A stretch of 15,405 nucleotides of DNA from JBDHUX01 sp039809405 (GTDB lineage: Bacteria > Patescibacteriota > Gracilibacteria > Absconditabacterales > Absconditicoccaceae), in assembly GCA_039809405.1 (NCBI GenBank), contig JBDHUX010000016.1, positions 1-15,405 of the forward strand. The letters are read 5' to 3'. The stretch's first letter is position 1, and each line of letters begins with the position of its first letter. Shown in pieces: positions 1 through 8,205 of this stretch. A program made the position numbers and the translations under genes. A model generated the notes under the pieces. The model did no database searches. It saw only the letters and a program-made list of their open reading frames with translations, and was not told the origin of the DNA.

Positions 1-3
1 TTT

Positions 4-1815
4 ATGTGGGGGAGTGTGAGATATCTTTTATGAAAATATAAACTATATGTATTATCTATACTTGGGATTTTTCTGTCTTTGTTTCTTTATGGGCAGAGTA
101 TAAATATAACTAATACAAAGATATACGACCAGTATAACAATTTACGATCTTCTGATTTTAATGATTTTTTTTCCAAAACAAAAGATCTTTATGTATATAA
201 GTTTGATCTTAATATCTTGTTTGATGACGATAGGAAGCTAGTTATATACCCAAATGACTGCATAAAGAAAGTAGAGATTAATTGATGAGAGTACTATTTT
301 GATCCTAAGCAAGATATGTGCTACAGCGAAGAAGGTATAACTCTGGATCTATCAAAATATGCCCATATATGAAAAAATTTTATAAACATATACACTCAGC
401 AGTGGTGACACAATAGAGCTATGACTATATGAACTAGCTGAGATGATAGTATGCAGTTTCTGTTTTTTACTATTGTAGTTATATTATTTCGAGCTATAAT
501 GGCTGGCATTATACGATCCTCTAGTTTTCCTAGATCTTATAAATTTATTTTTATTATACTTTTTGGTGTCATATTGTGATTTTCTTATACTTATTTTATT
601 AACTCTGGTTTTACAAAGCGAACTAATGATGTAGTCTGACATATTGATTACATAAGAATTGTTGCATACGGCGACCTACTTCCGTCAGCCAATAGGTGCT
701 GGGTGTGCTATCATCCGCCTATATACTATCGATTTTCGGCTATCATATATAAGATATCTAGTATACTTTGAATGCTGAATCCATACAATATCATTAGACT
801 TTTTGGCATATGATTTTATTCAGTTACACTTTGGTTTGGTGTAAAGTTCTTGGATCTTGCATTTAAGGATAAACCTATATCTTTCTGGTTGAGTGTGCTA
901 CTATTATTATTTCGACCATTAAACTTCTTTTATTGACCTAGAGTAATTAACGATAATTTTTTCTACCTATTTTCATTTATATTTTTATATCTTACACTAT
1001 ATTCTTATAAAAACGGCATCAACACGAGTATAATAGTATGGACTTTTGTAGTAATGTGACTCGGTTTATTTACAAAATCAAACTTCATAATACGATTGCC
1101 ATTATTATTTATAACTATATATCGTAATTTTAGTATACGAGACAGTAATAATAAACGATTGTTTAAAAAGTCTCTGATATCCAATATCAAAAATTGATAT
1201 AAATATTACATCATATATTTCATTATATTGTCTTGATATATATTATTTCAGGCAATATTTAAATCAAAAGAATTAGTCTGAAATATATCTATCTTTTGAC
1301 TTGTGTGATATATATGAGATGTTGATTTATTTACTACATTTACGTCTTTTGACTATACCAACTTTATACATAATACGAAGCGATGGCATAACATATCTAC
1401 AGATGAGAGTAATTACTTCTGGAACTACATGTTCAAAACAATGCTATATCATGAAAATAGTATATATAATAACTTCAAGTCTATCATATGAGTGAGGATG
1501 AATTTTGTATTTCTAATTTTGATCATACTGACTTTTATAAAATTACTTACTTCAAGCAAAGATAAACTATTTTATATAGTCTGATTTGTTGTGCCTATTG
1601 TATCTATGATGGCTTATAGGTGGAGATATCCTTATATATGATCTATGCATACTAGATACATACGACCTTATATTTTATTCTTTTTATATTTTTTGTGTTC
1701 TGACATAGATATAGATAACCTCAAAAAATTTAAGATAATAACTTATGTAAAACTTATCTTAGTAGTTATATTTATAGTGCTTTGTGTATTATTTAGTTTA
1801 CCACCTTATTATTAA
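4..1815 (+). CDS. Polytopic GT39/PMT-like membrane glycosyltransferase (TGA = Gly)
   Basis: Read with TGA as glycine this is one open frame of 603 codons ending in TAA. The frame stays open to the left edge, so the ATG at position 4 is the first visible start, not a proven one. An N-terminal signal-anchor helix (about residues 10-28) leads into a polar extracytoplasmic segment of roughly 110 residues and then many hydrophobic helices, as in GT-C fold enzymes that move a sugar from a polyprenyl-phosphate carrier. The best marks are DVVGHIDYI (residues 209-217) and HPPIYYW (from residue 237), matching the D..GH..Y and (H/Q)PPLYY elements of PMT_2/GT39-type proteins. The W of HPPIYYW is a CGA codon, one of several pointing to CGA = Trp. 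The acceptor (lipid, glycan or protein) cannot be told. An oxidoreductase gene follows 42 bp downstream. Other GT-C families are possible; membership of the superfamily is fairly secure. Confidence -1.
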
Positions 1816-1857
1816 GATATCCATATAATAAAATTATAATATTTTCTAAGTGCTGAA

Positions 1858-3432
1858 ATGCAAAAAAATAAAAAAAAACAAATAGTAATATGATGAGCTG
1901 GACCAGCTTGATTGACATTTGCATATGAGATATTATCTAGATCTGATGATTTTGATGTTATAATATTAGAGAGATTTGATCGTGTATGAGGTATATCCAC
2001 AACTATAGAACATCATGGTAACAAGATGGATATATGATGACATAGGTTTTTTTCTAAATCAAAGAGAGTTATGGATCGACGATTTAAGATGATGCCTTTA
2101 CAGTGATCTAATTCATACGATTATAAGCAAATTTGAATTAATTCCAAAATTCAAATTGGTGGTCCAGACCCAGATAAAGAAGATGTAGTTATGTTATCCA
2201 GAAGGAGATTGTCAAGGATATTTTGGAACAACAAATTTTTTGATTATCCACTTACTATTTCTTTTTCTACTATCCGCAATTTATGATGGCTTGAAACTAT
2301 AAAGATCTGATTATCTTATATATCATCAAAATTTCAAAAATTTGATACTACCAACTTGGAGTGATTTTATAAATCTAGATTTGGCACTGAACTATATAAC
2401 AAGTTTTTTAAAAACTATACTCGTAATGTTTGGTGAGTAGATCCAAAAGACATACCATCAGAGTGGTGAGCTCAGAGGGTTAAATGACTATCGCTTACAA
2501 GTGCTGTATGGGATTACTTTAAGAAGTTATTTACAAGCAAACAGACAACAGAAACAGAGACATCATTGATATGAAGTTTTTACTATCCGAAGTATGGCCC
2601 ATGACAGATGCGACAAATTGTATCTGATAAAGTATCATGACTATGAGGTAATATTATTAAGTGAGCTGAGATAGTATGATCTAGAATTGAAGACAATAAG
2701 ATAGTTTCAATAAAGTATATGAAAAATAGTGTAGAACATACCTTGGAACCAGATTATTTCATATCTACACTTGCAATCAAAGACTTATTAAAAACAATGA
2801 CTTGAGCTGATAAAAATATCGTATTACTTTCTAGTAAGCTGATGTATAGGGATTTTGTGACTGTCTGAGTGCTTGTAGATAAGTTAGCGATATCCAATGA
2901 TGGTAGATTTGCCAGCATAAACAATTGTATACCTGATAACTGGATATATGTTCACGATGATCGTCTAAAAGTTGGTAGGATACAGATATTCAATAACCGA
3001 TCGCCATATATGCTCTGAGATACGAGGTATATGTGGATTTGACTAGAATATTTTTGTGATGAAGATACTGATAAGATATATAATAGCTCTGATGGTAATA
3101 TTATAGATATAGCAAAGAAAGAACTTACTCTATTGTGATTAACGGATACCAGTACAGACTATATAGATTTCAAGGTAGTTAGGTATGATAAGACATATCC
3201 ATCTTATTTTGGAGAGTGATATAAAAATTTTGCGAAAATCAGATCTTATGTAGATGGTATATCAAATCTTTTCCTTATATGAAGGAATGGTATGCATAGA
3301 TATAACAATCAAGACCATAGTATGTTATGTGGTATGGAACTTGCAGATATGTTATTATCTGGTAATATTGATAAATCTACACTGCGAGAGATAAACACAG
3401 AAAGATCTTATCACGAAGAACAAGATAAATAG
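1858..3432 (+). CDS. FAD/NAD(P)-dependent amine-oxidoreductase / UDP-galactopyranose-mutase-like protein
   Basis: This is a 524-residue frame starting at an ATG and ending in TAG; an in-frame TAA at 1837 excludes an earlier ATG start. Residues 10-18 read VIGGAGPAG, the dinucleotide-binding Rossmann motif, with three of its glycines as TGA. An acidic ribose-binding residue follows in VIILER, then DIGGHRFFSKSKRVMDWW. Further family marks are YPKYGPGQMW, NNWSPYM, GLEYFC, LIGRNGMHRYNNQDHSM near the C-terminus (FAD-contacting region) and WEINTE. These fit the protoporphyrinogen-oxidase-like/UDP-galactopyranose-mutase-like flavoproteins common in polysaccharide gene clusters. The W residues at 74, 75, 252, 381 and 510 are all CGA codons, where I recall the family having Trp. 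The exact substrate is unknown; the neighbouring GT39-like gene suggests work on a sugar or lipid-linked glycan. No signal peptide, so probably cytoplasmic or membrane-associated. Confidence -1.
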
Positions 3433-3474
3433 CAGATTTTGAGATCCATTATATTTTATTATATTTTGTCCAAT

Positions 3475-3503
3475 TTGTCAGACAATTGTCGTATTTATAT
3501 TAT
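3475..3503 (+). promoter_or_regulatory. Candidate promoter overlapping a GACAATTGTC palindrome
   Basis: TTGTCA (3475-3480) and TATTAT (3498-3503) each match the sigma-70 consensus at five of six bases and are 17 bp apart. They lie in the gap before the ICMT-like gene; the predicted transcription start would fall a few bases before the ATG at 3516, implying a very short or absent leader. The spacer holds the perfect 10-bp palindrome GACAATTGTC (3481-3490), which also overlaps a TTGTC-A-GACAA dyad (3475-3485). This arrangement would suit an operator, but in AT-rich DNA a -35/-10 pair is weak evidence. Confidence 0.35.
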
Positions 3504-3515
3504 AAAACTTACTTG

Positions 3516-4556
3516 ATGAATTGATTAAAGAACTATCTAAGTACTATGTGATTTATATGATTTATGTATCGATTTTATAGCCATATATCTTACTATGTAA
3601 ACTTTTTTAATAGAGTGTTTTCTATAGGTAACTGGGGCGTTAGTTTTACTACAAAAGAATTGTTCCTTTTTTTGATAGCTTTTTATAGTATATTCCTAAT
3701 GATATATTATGCAATATATAAGGAGAGATCGACAGCTAGAGAGATAATATCTTATCTATACTCTCAGCTAACATCCAATAAGAGGAAATGGGATGATGAA
3801 ATTAAACAGTCCTTTCTCAAAGCAGGTGTTAAATTTTTCTATGCACCTATTATGATATTTTGGTTTATGGGTCACATTACTTCTCTTATAAATAATCTAT
3901 ATTTGATAACCTCAGATATATGACTTGCTACTGTAAACTTTCCAATGTTTTTTACCAAACATTTATTTTGGAATTTATTCAATCTTATACTTACTGCTGA
4001 TGTATTCTTTTTTACTATCTGATATATGACAGAGCGAGATATCCTCGATAATAAGATAAGATCTGCACAACCTTTTGCAATATGATGGATAGTAACACTT
4101 ATGTGTTATCCACCTTTCAATACTTTATCAACTGGAGTCTTAAATCGATATAGCACTGATTTCCCTCAATTTACGAATATAACATGGACGGTTACAATAT
4201 GATTTGCGATATGTCTACTGATGGCTATATACAGCCGAGCTAGCGTAGCTTTATGACCGAAGGCATCTAATTTGACTAATCGTGGTATAGTTGCTAGATG
4301 ACCATATAAGTTTGTGAGACATCCAGCTTATACAACCAAGAACCTTGCACGGACACTTTGAACACTGCCTATAGTTACTTCTTTTATTTTGTGATGAGAG
4401 CGAATTAATTTATTTTACCTTGTTATTTCTGTTGTATGACGAGCTATGATATATCATGCAAGAGCAATTACCGAAGAGATGCATTTATCGCTTGATCCAG
4501 AGTATATAGAGTACAAAAAGAAAGTACCATATATGTATATTCCTAAGATTTTTTAA
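3516..4556 (+). CDS. Isoprenylcysteine carboxyl methyltransferase / phospholipid methyltransferase-like integral membrane protein
   Basis: With TGA = Gly the frame runs to TAA at 4554. Three in-frame ATGs are possible (3516, 3546, 3564); 3516 is chosen because the predicted promoter sits just upstream and it gives the full N-terminus (346 residues), but 3564 would remove only 16 residues. Several hydrophobic helices precede a C-terminal catalytic region with the ICMT/PEMT signature: SNLTNRGIV, then RGPYKFVRHPAY (about 261-272), KNLAW, GWAMIYHARAITEEMHL (from about 308) and a final Y..Y.KKVPYMYIP. RHP and the EE pair (320-321) are the S-adenosylmethionine-binding and family-diagnostic residues. 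The W in KNLAW is CGG, those in IYSW and GWAM are CGA, while the Arg of NRG is CGT. It probably methylates a lipid or prenyl-type substrate in the membrane; which one is unknown. It is convergent with the ATPase gene downstream. Confidence 0.85.
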
Positions 4557-4617
4557 TTAAATTATATATATATCCGATTACTTATGATACAGACATTTAT
4601 TACATATAGTGTGGTAT

Positions 4618-6177
4618 CTATCATAAAATTCTTTTTAGTTCTTCTAGAGTGGTTATTCATTTCAATACTTTTATAATTCAATCATCGAGCATAGTCATAT
4701 ATCAAGATAATCTAATATATTTTTCTATCTCTATTCACATCTTACCATCTAATATCATCTGTCTTGTGTTATTATCTGGTTCAAATATTTCACCAATTAC
4801 TCACCTTGATGTATATCATTTTTTTCAAGGATAATATAATTCATTAGTAAAATTTGGTATATATTTTTTAAATCGTTTTTTTAAGTATGATAAGTTATCT
4901 TTTAACTCTTCTAACTCTGCCTCCGATGCAGTTTTTTTTATCTTGTCATCTCACAATTTCCTTATGAGCCTCTGTCATATTATCATATCTATAGATGGCG
5001 CCAATAGGTATTCTTTTACTCATAAATTTAATAATCTTGATATGGCCTCTATAGCACTATTGGTATGTAGAGTTGATAGAACCAAGTGTCATGTCAGTGC
5101 CGCATTGATAGCTGCATTTGCTGTTTCTAAATCTCTTATCTCTCATACAAGTATTACATCTGGATCGTGTCTCAATATAGCTCTAATTCACTTGTCAAAA
5201 GTATATCATCAAGCTTCATTTATCTGTGACTGCTCTATTCACTTGATTTCAAACTCTACTGGATCTTCAAGTGTTACTATCTTTATATCTTCTGTATTTA
5301 TATGATTTATCATACTATATAGTGTTGTTGTTTTACCGGATCATGTAGGTCATGTGACCAGTATCATACCACTTCTTTTTTTAAGGTTATCTAGTATTGC
5401 TTTGATATGATAATTTTCAAATCACATCTCTGATCGATCCATTATAGATTTACTACTATCTAGGTATCTTATGACTACAGACTCTCATCTGAGATTTGGT
5501 ATGAAACTTGTTCTCACATCAATTTTTCTAGGGTTGTTATCTGTCCATACTTGAAAATCAAATCTTCAATCTTGAGGAAGTCAAGATATATTCATCTTTA
5601 CTCAGGATATATGTTTAATTTTCATAAGATAAACTGGGTATAAATCATAAGGTATATTTATTATACTCTCGAGTATACCATTTATCCTAAGTCTCATATG
5701 TACTTCATCTTGCTCGCATTGGAGGTGCATATCTGATGCTCACGCCTGGAAAGATAACCTAATTAATTCTGATATCATATCTGCTTCGTTTCGTTTTGAC
5801 CTCTCTTCTCGTGTTTTTTTTATTAAATTTATAGCATCCTGTCAAATAGCTTTGGTTCTGTAATCTTGTTTGCTGGCTACTTGTTTATCATAGCTATCCA
5901 ATTTCGTATACCATAAGAGCGCTTCCTCAAATCAATCTTTATCAGTATAAAATAAATCTACACTATAGTTCTTATTTTGGAAGTTCATTTTCACCTTCTC
6001 CAATAGATCTGGATAGTTATTGGTAGTTAGTAGTGATAGTTTGGATCAACTTTTTGCAAAAAAGATACTTTGAGAAGATTCACTATTTGATTTTGATAAA
6101 AGTCTTAGCGCGTCAAAATCTGGCACTATAGAGGCCACTTGATCTTTATCCAATATATGGTTTATTGTATTTGTCAT
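4618..6177 (-). CDS. pilB: Type IV pilus / type II secretion assembly ATPase (PilB/GspE family)
   Basis: This 519-residue frame reads from ATG (6177) to TAG (4618-4620). After a divergent N-terminal region, GASDMHL (about 146-152) marks the second N-terminal domain of secretion ATPases. Walker A is GPTGSGKTTT (276-285; two of its glycines are TGA), followed by an EDPVEFE Asp-box region, the Walker B DVILVGEIRD (340-349, Glu346) and the His box GHLVLSTLHTNSA (His364, His371). The C-terminus ends KGITTLEELKRILG, typical of PilB. The tetracysteine zinc motif usual between the His box and the C-terminus is absent: the segments QRLIRKLGDDK and YYPGKKGYTSRG have no Cys. It should power pilus or pseudopilus polymerisation at the inner membrane. 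It follows two membrane-protein genes on the same strand after an 82-bp gap holding a possible -10 (TATAAT, complement of 6229-6234) and a TGTC-CGAC-TTGTC motif (6184-6196). PilT/VirB11-like alternatives are less likely given length and N-terminus. Confidence 0.92.
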
Positions 6178-6259
6178 GGTATATGTCCGACTTGTCTAAA
6201 TAAATTTTATATATATACATAATATCCCATTATATAAGCAGATTATAACATCTTATCTA

Positions 6260-7198
6260 CTATCATCATAAGTCTTTGATAAGAGTAAATACTATCATTA
6301 AAAATAAAAATATAACTATTGCAGATACAAATATTGCCTTTATCGTGTTTCGAGCTTTTTTTGATCTTTCCGCATTTCCATCTGATATAACCATCTGGAA
6401 TCCAGCATATATAAGGTATAGTATCATAAATCATCATATCACATATCATATAACCTTACTCGCAGCTATTATACTATCTACAAATCTTGACTTAAAGTCT
6501 TGCTCTTGTGCTATAAGGTATATATAATCGAGTACTTTTATAAATACGAGTGCAATCAATACATTTATGATGCCAGTTATACCCGCCTTCCTTTTGTCTT
6601 CTTTGTCATATGCTTGTATTATCTTTATGCCATACCATATTATCATCACCACAGCCACAAAAAATGCTAAACTTTTTAGTAGTGCTATTATATTTAGTAG
6701 TAATTTATTTTGTATATTTGAAACGAGTGCTGATGATCAAGATCCTCCTCAATCTCATACTAGCAGTGTATTTACCAATGCAGCTCCAGCAAAAAATAGG
6801 AATCCACCATAAGCTAGATATAGCATGCTATCTTGAGCATTTTTTATCTTATCTTGATTGTTACTATTTATCAAGAACATAAGCCCAGATCGTATTATCA
6901 TACCTACAAAAAGTCATACTCATAAGTATTTTATTATATCCCAGAGTCTTCATCATCATATATCTGTTGGATAGAACATATTTTTGATGTTTTCCATAAA
7001 TGATTGTTCTGTATTTATACCAAATTTGATAGGATCATAAACTCTTTCATTTCACTGAGTGATACCTTTCACATAATCTTGTTGGAAATTTGGTATATTA
7101 CGACCAATTGCAATGACATCTTGCCTATACCCAAAAAATCAGATCATATTTCATATCATCAATATTCACAAAAATATCATTTTTAGTATCTTTTTCAT
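6260..7198 (-). CDS. Polytopic membrane protein with three repeated T4SS-pilin-like helix-loop-helix modules
   Basis: A 312-residue frame runs from ATG (7198) to TAG (6260-6262). It opens with a lysine-led hydrophobic signal or anchor (MKKILKMIFLGILMIG), then a polar periplasmic stretch. Three similar modules follow, each a hydrophobic helix ending in a short G-containing motif, a charged loop and a second helix: IIWSG (W103), IIWYG (W188) and LIYAG (Y264), with loops NSNNQDKIKNAQDS, QAYDKEDKRKAGIT and SDGNAERSKKAWNT. The pattern resembles small CPR proteins annotated as T4SS pilin and, more loosely, VirB2/TrbC. W103 is CGA where module 2 has TGG. The ATG directly abuts the TAG of the upstream gene in the same frame. 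Its role is unknown; an envelope component of the same machine as the PilB-like ATPase is likely. Family assignment is from pattern memory, not a search. Confidence 0.8.
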
Positions 7199-7675
7199 CT
7201 ATCATTGTGCTGAAGTGATAAAGTTGATGAGTCACAACACGAGCTTGATAATAAAGTAAAATCATGTTATCAATATTATACCTATGAGTATATTTTTTAT
7301 CTTGGAGATTATATCTTTCTTCTTTCATTCATCACCAAAGCTTGTCGTAGTAAGCAAAAATCAGTTTCGTATGATTAGTAGAGTTCATCATGCTAGTCAG
7401 ATATAGAGCATCCGCTGTAAATACGGTCAAATCATCTCCCTTAGACTATCGAGCGTATTTGATACTTTCATATTAACTCAAAAAGCTTGATTGTTTAGAT
7501 TTGGTTCTACTATTACTTTTGTATTTCCATTTGTATCGGCTCTATCTACTACATTATCTAGTACTTCCATAGGCATGTCTCAGTAAGTCCCTCGTGAGTC
7601 ATCTCCAAAGATATGTACCATAGGCAACATTGCTAATACTAATAGATATAAAGATAGTAGGATTTTTTTGTACAT
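7199..7675 (-). CDS. Small T4SS-pilin-like membrane protein
   Basis: This 158-residue frame has an N-terminal signal peptide or anchor (MYKKILLSLYLLVLAMLPMV), a polar region of about 60 residues, and two hydrophobic helices joined by a charged loop, GLAGGTLLIIWNGF, then TSFGDEGKKKDIISKIKN, then a long second helix ending in TSAQG. The G(D/N)E-K loop between two helices is the feature I associate with CPR proteins annotated as T4SS pilin (VirB2-like). The W in LIIWNG is CGA (complement 7367-7369) and the one in YLQWML is CGG (complement 7412-7414). It is first in a likely three-gene operon (this gene, the triplicated-module protein, PilB-like ATPase) and faces the divergent intergenic region. 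It ends in TAG followed at once by the next gene's ATG. Its function as a filament subunit is inference. Confidence 0.75.
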
Positions 7676-7888
7676 ATGTTATTTTGTTTATTGTATGTAA
7701 TAAGTTATAGTTATACTATTTATCAATTATATTCATAAATATCTTTTTTGTCAAATTTTAGTTTATTTTATTTAGGTGACTGGAGATTTTGAACTCTCTT
7801 TTTTCTGATTTGTCACTAAATCCAGTTAGATTAATGTTTTTCAAATATTAGTTTTAATCTCGCAATGAACTAGATCCTTCGTTCCGTT

Positions 7889-7931
7889 TCACTTCACTCT
7901 GGATGACAATTAGTTGTCGTGTCCGAAGTGA
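7889..7931. repeat. Nested inverted repeat / long hairpin
   Basis: TCACTTC (7889-7895) is the exact reverse complement of GAAGTGA (7925-7931). Inside, GGA (7901-7903) can pair with TCC (7922-7924) and GACAA (7905-7909) with TTGTC (7914-7918) across a TTAG loop. The patch has a higher G+C content than its surroundings and starts after GATCCTTCG (about 7873), which resembles dispersed GATCC...GGATGAC palindromic elements of other AT-rich bacteria. It may be a mobile-type palindromic repeat or a regulatory structure. Confidence 0.5.
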
Positions 7932-7979
7932 TAACTATGAGTTAGCACATAGGATTTATATTTACTTATAACCAATTGA

Positions 7980-8000
7980 TTGTCGGACAATGTCAGACAA
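7980..8000. repeat. Tandem TTGTC-N-GACAA dyads
   Basis: Two adjoining dyads are present: TTGTC-G-GACAA (7980-7990), then TGTC-A-GACAA (7991-8000). The same half-sites occur before the ICMT-like gene (3475-3490), in the hairpin at 7905-7918 and, degenerate, before the PilB-like gene (6184-6196). A one-base centre makes an RNA hairpin unlikely and a protein-binding site more plausible. Function is not shown. Confidence 0.4.
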
Positions 8001-8205
8001 ATTATATTTACTTATTAAATAAATATTTGTAAATAATGTTAGTTGACTAAAATATATATAGTCAAATCCAATGTATATATTGTATACCAAAATATGTTGA
8101 AAATAATGGTAATAACTATCTTTTTTATTATTAATAATTGTATATTTGAGCTTTAATATTTTGTAATATCGTAATATTTATTATATATCATTTGAACCTA
8201 CAAAG

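Larger units (their letters stand above)
7676..8205. other. Divergent intergenic region (530 bp), no gene seen
   Basis: This very AT-rich spacer separates the minus-strand pilin-like operon from the plus-strand giant-protein gene, so promoters for both should lie here, but no pair of boxes stands out from the AT background. It contains an imperfect inverted repeat (TTAGGTGAC near 7777 and GTCACTAA about 30 bases further on, one bulged G), a more GC-rich insert-like patch at about 7870-7931, and TTGTC/GACAA dyads at 7980-8000. No convincing open frame (TGA = Gly) and no tRNA fold were found on either strand. Confidence 0.7.

Noticed and set aside
4557..4617. Terminator between the convergent methyltransferase and ATPase genes
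   Set aside because: Only a weak interrupted ATGATAC/GTATC pairing overlapping the ATPase stop codon; not a supportable hairpin with a T-tract.
4943..5305. Plus-strand 120-codon frame
   Set aside because: Antisense to the PilB-like ATPase across its Walker B and His boxes; no family motif in the plus reading.
4618..6177. Mycoplasma/mitochondrial code 4 (TGA = Trp)
   Set aside because: TGA falls at P-loop and Rossmann glycines, where Trp would destroy the motif.
7125..7328. Minus-strand 67-codon frame across the pilin-like/three-module junction
   Set aside because: It overlaps both genes in another frame and lacks the hydrophobic pattern of either; the TAG-ATG arrangement explains the DNA better.
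7777..7830. tRNA-like segment with TTCAAAA and an AGTCACC end on the minus strand
   Set aside because: No matching 5' acceptor strand within tRNA length and a poor T-stem; only an imperfect inverted repeat remains.
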